From positions 1 to 10,689 of the forward strand of contig JAENWE010000217.1 in NCBI GenBank assembly GCA_016650185.1: a DNA stretch of 10,689 bases. Reading direction: 5' to 3'. This DNA comes from Vicinamibacteria bacterium. GTDB lineage: Bacteria > Acidobacteriota > Vicinamibacteria > Fen-336 > JAGNNV01. This document shows positions 5,897-10,689 of this stretch, piece after piece (the stretch's first letter is position 1; each line of letters begins with the position of its first letter). The position numbers were made by a program, and so were the translations under genes. Below the pieces are notes generated by a model. That model had not been told where the DNA came from, did no database searches, and saw nothing but the letters and a program-made list of their open reading frames with translations.

Positions 5897-7255
5897 ATGA
5901 AAAAAATCTACAGCACAGCGGAGGACGCGGTCAAAGACATCCCTGACGGCGCCACCATTCTTCTCTCTGGTTTTGGCCTGTGCGGCATACCGGAGAATCT
6001 GATTCGGGCGGTCAAGGACAAGGCGCCCACGGGTCTGACCCTGGGAAGCAACAACGCGGGCACCACCGACTTCGGCATCACGTCCCTGCTGGAAGCGGGT
6101 CTGGTGAAGAAGATGATCTCCACCTACGTGGGCGAAAACAAGGTTTTCGAAAAAATGGCGCTCTCCGGCGCGCTGGAAGTGGAACTGGTGCCCCAAGGCA
6201 CGTTCTCCGAACGCATGCGCGCGGGCGGCGCCGGCGTGCCCGCCTTCTTCACCCCGACGGGCTACGGAACGCTCATCGCCGAGGGGAAGGAGGTCCGCTG
6301 GTTCAACGGACGACCGCACATTCTCGAGAGCGCGCTCCGCGCGGATTTCGCTCTGATCAAGGCCTGGAAAGCCGACACCGAAGGCAACCTCATCTACCGC
6401 AAGACCGCACGCAACTTCGGGCCCATGATGGCGATGGCCGCGAAGATCACCATCGCCGAGGTGGAGGAGATCGTGCCCGCGGGCTCTCTTGATCCCGACG
6501 CCATCATCACGCCCGGTATTTTCGTCCAGCGCGTGGTGAAGGGCGCCCACTACGAGAAGCGGATCGAAAAGCGCACGGTGAGCGGAGAGGCCACGGAGAT
6601 CGACCCGCTGCGCGAACGCATCGCGCGTCGAGCCGCCCTGGAGATGAAGAACGGCTTCTACGTGAATCTCGGCATCGGCATGCCCACTCTTGCCTCCAAC
6701 TACGTGCCCGCGGGCGTGAACGTGGTCCTGCATTCAGAGAACGGCATGCTGGGCGTGGGACCGTATCCAGAGGCAGGCTCCGAGGACGCGGACCTCATCA
6801 ACGCGGGCAAGGAAACGGTCACGGAGGTCCCAGGCACGTCCTACTTCTCGAGCAGCGACTCCTTCGCCATGGTCCGCGGCGGCCACGTGGATCTGACCAT
6901 CCTGGGCGCCTTGCAGGTGGACCGTGAAGGCAATCTCGCCAACTGGATGATCCCCGGCAAGATGATGAAAGGCATGGGCGGAGCCATGGACCTCGTGGCC
7001 GGGGCCAAGCGGGTGGTGGTCACCATGGAGCACACGGCCAAGGGCGCCCCCAAGATCGTGGATCTGTGCACCCTGCCGTTCACGGGCCGAAGGTGCGTGA
7101 ACCTCATCATCACCGAGATGGGGGTCATGGAAGTCGAGAAGGACGGCCTGCGTCTGATCGAAATCGCGGAGGGCTTGTCGCTGGAGGACGTAAGGAAGGC
7201 GACGGGAACGAAGCTGCTCGTGGACGATTCGAAACTGCTTCCCATGCGCCAGTAG
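5897..7255 (+). CDS. 3-oxoacid CoA-transferase (SCOT), A and B subunits fused in one chain
   Basis: Moves CoA between succinyl-CoA and a 3-oxoacid such as acetoacetate, linking ketone bodies or polyhydroxybutyrate breakdown to acetyl-CoA. The 452 residues contain a complete A subunit (about 1-230: LSGFGLCGIPENL at 23-35, NNAGTTDFG at 52-60, YVGENKVFEK at 77-86, ending EKRIEKRTVSG). A complete B subunit follows (about 236-452: YVNLGIGMPTLASNYVP at 255-271, catalytic Glu281 in HSENGMLG, SFAMVRGGHVD at 322-332). The length is close to the sum of separate bacterial ScoA and ScoB. They are joined by only a few residues (EATEID), without the longer linker of the mitochondrial enzyme. Related family I transferases with other acids cannot be excluded. 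The gene stands alone, divergent from yqgE, with no ketothiolase or dehydrogenase nearby in the window. Confidence 0.9.
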   Translation: MKKIYSTAEDAVKDIPDGATILLSGFGLCGIPENLIRAVKDKAPTGLTLGSNNAGTTDFGITSLLEAGLVKKMISTYVGENKVFEKMALSGALEVELVPQGTFSERMRAGGAGVPAFFTPTGYGTLIAEGKEVRWFNGRPHILESALRADFALIKAWKADTEGNLIYRKTARNFGPMMAMAAKITIAEVEEIVPAGSLDPDAIITPGIFVQRVVKGAHYEKRIEKRTVSGEATEIDPLRERIARRAALEMKNGFYVNLGIGMPTLASNYVPAGVNVVLHSENGMLGVGPYPEAGSEDADLINAGKETVTEVPGTSYFSSSDSFAMVRGGHVDLTILGALQVDREGNLANWMIPGKMMKGMGGAMDLVAGAKRVVVTMEHTAKGAPKIVDLCTLPFTGRRCVNLIITEMGVMEVEKDGLRLIEIAEGLSLEDVRKATGTKLLVDDSKLLPMRQ

Positions 7256-7278
7256 GGCGGGTCTGTGGGTCGGCGCGC

Positions 7279-7300
7279 GGGCGGCGATGAAGTCGCGCCC
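7279..7300. terminator. GC-rich hairpin between convergent genes
   Basis: GGGC-G-GCGA (7279-7287) pairs with TCGCGCCC (7293-7300), giving eight pairs, one bulged G and a five-base loop. It lies in the 51-base gap between the stop of the CoA-transferase gene and the stop of ccdA. No T-run follows on either strand, so it is at best a weak or factor-assisted terminator or a 3' end stabiliser. An alternative pairing of GGCGCG (7272-7277) with CGCGCC (7294-7299) is also possible. Confidence 0.3.
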
Positions 7301-7306
7301 TGACTC

Positions 7307-8044
7307 CTACCCCAGGGTGGCCAGGCTCGGGAACATCTTCGAGAACCACTGGGCCAGAACACTGAGACGGTCCGTAACCAGCAGCAGACCGACGCCGATG
7401 AGGAGGATGCCCGAGATGATCTCCACCGCTCGCATCTGCTTCTTGATCCGCGCCGAGGCGGCGAAGAACCAGTTCACGGCCAGGCCGGCAGCGATGAAAG
7501 GAATCCCCAGGCCGGCGGAATAGGCCGACAGTAAAACCATGCCCTGGGTGACGGTTTCCTGCTGAGAGGCATAGAGGAGAATCCCGGCCAGAATGGGACC
7601 GATGCAGGGCGTCCAGCCGAAAGCAAAGGCAATGCCGACCACGTAGGCGCCCAGCAGACCCAACGGCTTTTGCTTCACCTCGGCTCGCATCTCGCCCAAG
7701 AGCCATTTGATCCGAAAAACTCCCATCATGTGCAGGCCGAGGACGATGATGACCGCGCCGCCTACCATCCCGAGCAATCTTTTGTACTGTTGCAGGTAGT
7801 AGCCGACCATGGTGGCCGCCGCGCCCAGGAGGACGAAGACCGTGGAAAAGCCCAGGACGAAGAAGATCGACGTGATTGCGACCCTGCGGGCCTGATCCGT
7901 GGGCGTCTCCTGATTCTTGAACTTCGAGACGTTGATGCCGCTGATGAAAGAGAGATATCCCGGTACGATCGGCAAGACGCAAGGCGATATGAAAGAAACG
8001 ATTCCCGCTACGAATGCGGTAAATAGGGATACGGATTCATTCAT
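7307..8044 (-). CDS. ccdA: CcdA-type thiol/disulfide membrane transporter
   Basis: Inner-membrane protein that passes reducing equivalents from cytoplasmic thioredoxin to periplasmic thiol proteins, as needed for cytochrome c maturation. The 245 residues form about six transmembrane helices (roughly 7-29, 55-79, 88-108, 127-157, 163-193, 205-223). The two redox cysteines lie in the expected helices: Cys22 in SPCVLP and Cys147 in GWTPCIGP. The length matches stand-alone CcdA rather than full DsbD, since there are no periplasmic N- or C-terminal thioredoxin-like domains. No thioredoxin-like or cytochrome c maturation gene is seen next to it in the window, so the acceptor is unknown. The ATG start at 8044 gives the usual short N-terminus. 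It overlaps the start codon of the M1-like gene on the other strand, within one CATG. Confidence 0.92.
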   Translation of the reverse strand: MNESVSLFTAFVAGIVSFISPCVLPIVPGYLSFISGINVSKFKNQETPTDQARRVAITSIFFVLGFSTVFVLLGAAATMVGYYLQQYKRLLGMVGGAVIIVLGLHMMGVFRIKWLLGEMRAEVKQKPLGLLGAYVVGIAFAFGWTPCIGPILAGILLYASQQETVTQGMVLLSAYSAGLGIPFIAAGLAVNWFFAASARIKKQMRAVEIISGILLIGVGLLLVTDRLSVLAQWFSKMFPSLATLG

Positions 8045-10598
8045 GGCGGGTTATTGGTCCTCGAAGGGCGGGAAGAGGCGCCTCGGCATCGCGCTGCGGA
8101 CGGCGTGCGTCTTTGCCACGGCCTCGGCGATGTTATCCAAGGGGCACGCGCAGACCACAGTGGACCCGACCCTCACGGAGGCCATCCGTGTTTTCGAGAC
8201 CGCGATGGCCGAGAAGAACACAGAGAGCGTGCTTGCCGCCTGGCAGTTCGAAACGGAGGCTGAGAGATCGGCCGAACAGACGACGCTGCGGGGCGTCTTC
8301 TCCTCGCAGGAGCTCTCGCTCACCTCCGACCTGCCCTCGATCAGCGCCGACGGCCAGACCGCGGCCACCCTCGGAACTCTGGCCCTGATCTCAGAGCCGC
8401 GCGGGGCCATAGAGCAATGGGGCCTCCTCTGGCACAAGACGCCGGACGGATGGCGCATCGTTTCAAAGAAGACGTTCGGAGGCATCGATGGCCTGGTCCA
8501 CCTCGTTCTTCAGAACCAGGGGTTCGTGGCCAACGGACAGACCATTGAGCTGGAGGACTTCTCTCTCCAGATGCTCGAAGGAACGTTCTTCCTGAACACC
8601 CAGGAAGCCGGGCCCACCGCCCTGGTTTTCGTGGGGAAGGGCCGAGTCACGTTCAAGCCGAGGCCACGAACCGAACGCGGCCAGATGAAGCTGTTCGCGA
8701 AAAGCGAGGTGCTGGAAGACCAGGTCTCGCGCGCGTTTTTGCGGCTTCATCCGGCCGATCTCTACAGAACCTTGAAACCCGGCAAGTTCGCAGACGACCC
8801 GGGGAGCGGCGACCGGCTGGGCAAAGCCCTCGAATTTTTCGAGCAGCAAAAGGGCGACTCATTCGTTCTCGACGCTCCGGTTGCGGGAGCGCCCTGGTGG
8901 CTCCTCCCCGGTCTGGGAGACGCATCCATCGCTTTCGAGACGAAGCGCTTCGGCCTGCTGACCCTGTCGCTGAGCGGTTTCGAGACCGAGGGAGTGAGTC
9001 TGTTCAATCGAAGCACCCAGAGACAGATTTCCGTCTACCCAAGAGCGATCGCGGTCGATCGGGTCGAACCGACCGAGACCGCCCTGGACGTCGTTCACCA
9101 CGACCTCGTGCTGTCGCTCAATCCCGATACATTCGATCTCAACGGTCGGGATACGATTGCCCTCGATCTTCACGCCTCGCTGACTTCGTTCCGGTTCCAT
9201 CTGGACAACGACCTGCAGGTGCGATCGGTTCGGTCCCCCGAAGGAGGCCGCCACCTGTTTTTCCGGGTGCGCGGACAGAACAGCATCCTGGTGTCCATGG
9301 GATCGTTGGCCGGACGGGTGGGGCGTTTGAACCTGACCGTGGAGTACGCCGGCCGCCTGCCCGCGAGCACCGTCGAGAGCGAGATCCTTCGAGGCGGTCA
9401 GGGGTTCGGCAGCGAGGAGTCGCCCGCCTTCTTCATTGATCCAGCCCTCATCTACTCCAAACGACGTTTCTTTTATCCCCAGTTCGGCGACGACGACTAT
9501 TCGACCTCAACCCTGAGCGTCACCGTTCCCGCCGAGTGGAGCGTGGTTTCGGGAGGCGTGAAGACGGAAACGACCGACAACGCCACTCGCACGGTGATCC
9601 ACGATCAGAGCCAGAAAGCAAAGTATGTCGCCTTCATGGTCGCCCGCCTGATACCCATCGCCCACGAGCGGACGGAGGCGCTCTCCTTCGACGCCTTTGC
9701 CCAAGCGCGGGCCCGTCGCGAGGGCGCCCGGTCGGTCGCCGGTCTCAAATCCGCGGCGCTCTTCTACATCAGCTTGTTCGGGCCGCTTCCCTATTCGCCT
9801 CTCAACCTGGCGCTCGTCGAGGCCCCGGTTCCCGGCGGCCACTCTCCGCCCGGACTGGTCATTCTGCAGCAGCGGCCACCGCTGATGGGAGCGGGCCTTA
9901 AGGATGACCCGGCCACCTTCTACGAAATACCCGGCTTCTTTCTGGCCCACGAGCTGGCGCATCAATGGTGGGGCCACGGCGTCACGCCCGCGTCCTATCG
10001 CGACCGCTGGGTTTCCGAAGGCTTCGCCCAATACGCCGCGGCCCTGTGGACCCGGGAATCGCAGGGAGAGGACGCCTTCGACCAGGTGCTGAAAAAGCTG
10101 GTGACCTGGTCCCGACGGCTCGGCAGATTCGGACCCGTGGATCTGGGCAATCGGGTGGGACACATCCAAAGCAACCCTCAGGCCCATCGGGCGGTCGTCT
10201 ATGACAAGGGCGCACTGGTTCTCGACATGGTCCGACGCCTGGTCGGCGACGACGCCTTTCGACGGGGGCTGATGCGACTTCAGCGCGAACACCGTTTTCA
10301 GAAGGTCGACTCCGAGATGGCCCGGCGCGCCTTCGAAGCAGAAGGCTCGATCGACCTTGACGGCCTTTGGGAGGTCTTCGTGCGTACCACCACGCTGCCC
10401 TCCATGCGCCTGGAACGGGGGAAGAACTCTCAGGCCATCGTGGTGGACGGATATCCCGGCCCCCTGCCCGTCGTGGTGCGAGTAGGCGAGGAACGGATGA
10501 ATCTCGTCGTTTCCGGAAGGCTGCAGATCCCCGGGGCCCGTCCGGAGGTGAAGGTCATTCTGGATCCGGACGGCATCAATCTGGTGAAGAGTCAGTAG
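8043..10598 (+). CDS. Large secreted M1-like (gluzincin) zinc metallopeptidase
   Basis: 851 residues with a probable signal peptide (KGGKRR n-region, hydrophobic ACVFATASAMLS, likely cleavage near HA|Q, residue about 37). Residues about 40-150 look like a small NTF2/SnoaL-type domain (inferred). A beta-rich region of unclear identity follows (about 155-340), then an M1-type N-terminal beta domain (about 350-545) and the catalytic domain. The zinc site is complete: HELAHQWWGH from His636 with His640 and catalytic Glu637, and third ligand Glu659 in WVSEGFAQY, exactly HExxH-x18-E. YDKGA at Tyr720 matches the YEKGA segment of M1 enzymes. The GxMEN substrate-anchoring motif is absent; its place, before HExxH, holds VPGGHSPPG (596-604). 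It may therefore not be a conventional aminopeptidase. The start rests on the signal peptide. Possible Shine-Dalgarno sequence AGGGA near 8025 is poorly spaced. The upstream open frame lies in ccdA antisense. Confidence 0.83.
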   Translation: MAGYWSSKGGKRRLGIALRTACVFATASAMLSKGHAQTTVDPTLTEAIRVFETAMAEKNTESVLAAWQFETEAERSAEQTTLRGVFSSQELSLTSDLPSISADGQTAATLGTLALISEPRGAIEQWGLLWHKTPDGWRIVSKKTFGGIDGLVHLVLQNQGFVANGQTIELEDFSLQMLEGTFFLNTQEAGPTALVFVGKGRVTFKPRPRTERGQMKLFAKSEVLEDQVSRAFLRLHPADLYRTLKPGKFADDPGSGDRLGKALEFFEQQKGDSFVLDAPVAGAPWWLLPGLGDASIAFETKRFGLLTLSLSGFETEGVSLFNRSTQRQISVYPRAIAVDRVEPTETALDVVHHDLVLSLNPDTFDLNGRDTIALDLHASLTSFRFHLDNDLQVRSVRSPEGGRHLFFRVRGQNSILVSMGSLAGRVGRLNLTVEYAGRLPASTVESEILRGGQGFGSEESPAFFIDPALIYSKRRFFYPQFGDDDYSTSTLSVTVPAEWSVVSGGVKTETTDNATRTVIHDQSQKAKYVAFMVARLIPIAHERTEALSFDAFAQARARREGARSVAGLKSAALFYISLFGPLPYSPLNLALVEAPVPGGHSPPGLVILQQRPPLMGAGLKDDPATFYEIPGFFLAHELAHQWWGHGVTPASYRDRWVSEGFAQYAAALWTRESQGEDAFDQVLKKLVTWSRRLGRFGPVDLGNRVGHIQSNPQAHRAVVYDKGALVLDMVRRLVGDDAFRRGLMRLQREHRFQKVDSEMARRAFEAEGSIDLDGLWEVFVRTTTLPSMRLERGKNSQAIVVDGYPGPLPVVVRVGEERMNLVVSGRLQIPGARPEVKVILDPDGINLVKSQ

Positions 10599-10689
10599 TG
10601 TCCTTGCGGCTCTCTACCTCGACAGCCTGGGCGATCGCCACGTTCCTGTTCTTTCTGGCCTGGGCGTTCGGCCCCTTGTTCCTGGGCGA
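10598..10689 (+). CDS. Start of a probable membrane protein (cut by window edge)
   Basis: A GTG at 10598 overlaps the last base of the M1-like gene's TAG stop and opens a frame with 30 codons and no stop before the window ends. The peptide begins MSLRLSTSTAW and continues as a hydrophobic stretch (AIATFLFFLAWAFGPLFLG), which looks like a first transmembrane helix or signal anchor. The overlap suggests translational coupling to the M1-like gene. The family cannot be recognised from 30 residues, and the ribosome binding site is weak (GAAGAG region). Confidence 0.5.
   Translation, partial: MSLRLSTSTAWAIATFLFFLAWAFGPLFLG

Noticed and set aside
5777..6733. Upstream extension of yqgE on the minus strand by about 319 codons
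   Set aside because: The extension is antisense to the CoA-transferase gene and crosses the divergent intergenic region. The YqgE family begins at the ATG at 5776.
7917..8042. Longer N-terminus for the M1-like protein
   Set aside because: It lies entirely antisense to the conserved start of ccdA and would bury the signal peptide 42 residues inside the protein.
1..10689. A defence system, mobile element, CRISPR array or biosynthetic cluster
   Set aside because: All nine genes belong to housekeeping or envelope families or are too short to judge. No direct repeats, integrase, transposase, nuclease or toxin-antitoxin pair was seen on either strand.

Overview
This is a GC-rich window of ordinary bacterial chromosome. 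It has nine protein-coding genes, two of them cut by the window edges, and gaps of at most about 120 bases. I found no rRNA, tRNA, insertion sequence, phage gene or CRISPR array. The mix of genes would fit an Acidobacteriota-type or myxobacteria-like (former Deltaproteobacteria) Gram-negative: a PilB with a c-di-GMP-type MshEN domain, a Tat-exported iron superoxide dismutase, a secreted carboxypeptidase-Q-like M28 enzyme, YqgE/AlgH, and a large secreted M1-like protein of a type I associate with Acidobacteriota. That placement is inference from family resemblance, not a measured phylogeny.

Layout. 1-1210 (minus): N-terminal 403 residues of a type IV pilus assembly ATPase (PilB), running off the left edge just after Walker A. 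1287-1991 (plus): Tat-exported Fe-type superoxide dismutase, divergent from pilB. 2069-3496 (plus): secreted M28 metallopeptidase of the carboxypeptidase Q type, preceded by a long imperfect hairpin and a strong ribosome binding site. 3602-4432 and 4429-5208 (plus): a pirin and a single-pass membrane protein resembling DUF4230, overlapping by ATGA. 5213-5776 (minus): YqgE/AlgH, converging on the previous gene with only four bases between stop codons. 5897-7255 (plus): a one-chain fusion of the two subunits of 3-oxoacid (succinyl-CoA:acetoacetate) CoA-transferase. 7307-8044 (minus): CcdA-type thiol/disulfide membrane transporter. 8043-10598 (plus): large secreted M1-like zinc peptidase whose start codon overlaps the ccdA start on the other strand. 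10598-end (plus): first 30 codons of a probable membrane protein.

The genes do not form one pathway. There is an envelope theme (pilus motor, exported SOD, two secreted metallopeptidases, a membrane-anchored DUF4230-like protein, CcdA) plus ketone-body or short-chain acyl-CoA metabolism. Several genes lack a Shine-Dalgarno sequence and instead carry a TANNNT hexamer 6 to 10 bases before the start codon, which suggests leaderless transcription. I do not see a clearly new biological system. The points most worth checking are the MshEN motif in PilB, the probable leaderless promoters, the divergent ccdA/M1 starts sharing one CATG, the missing GxMEN motif in the M1-like protein, and the one-chain CoA-transferase.
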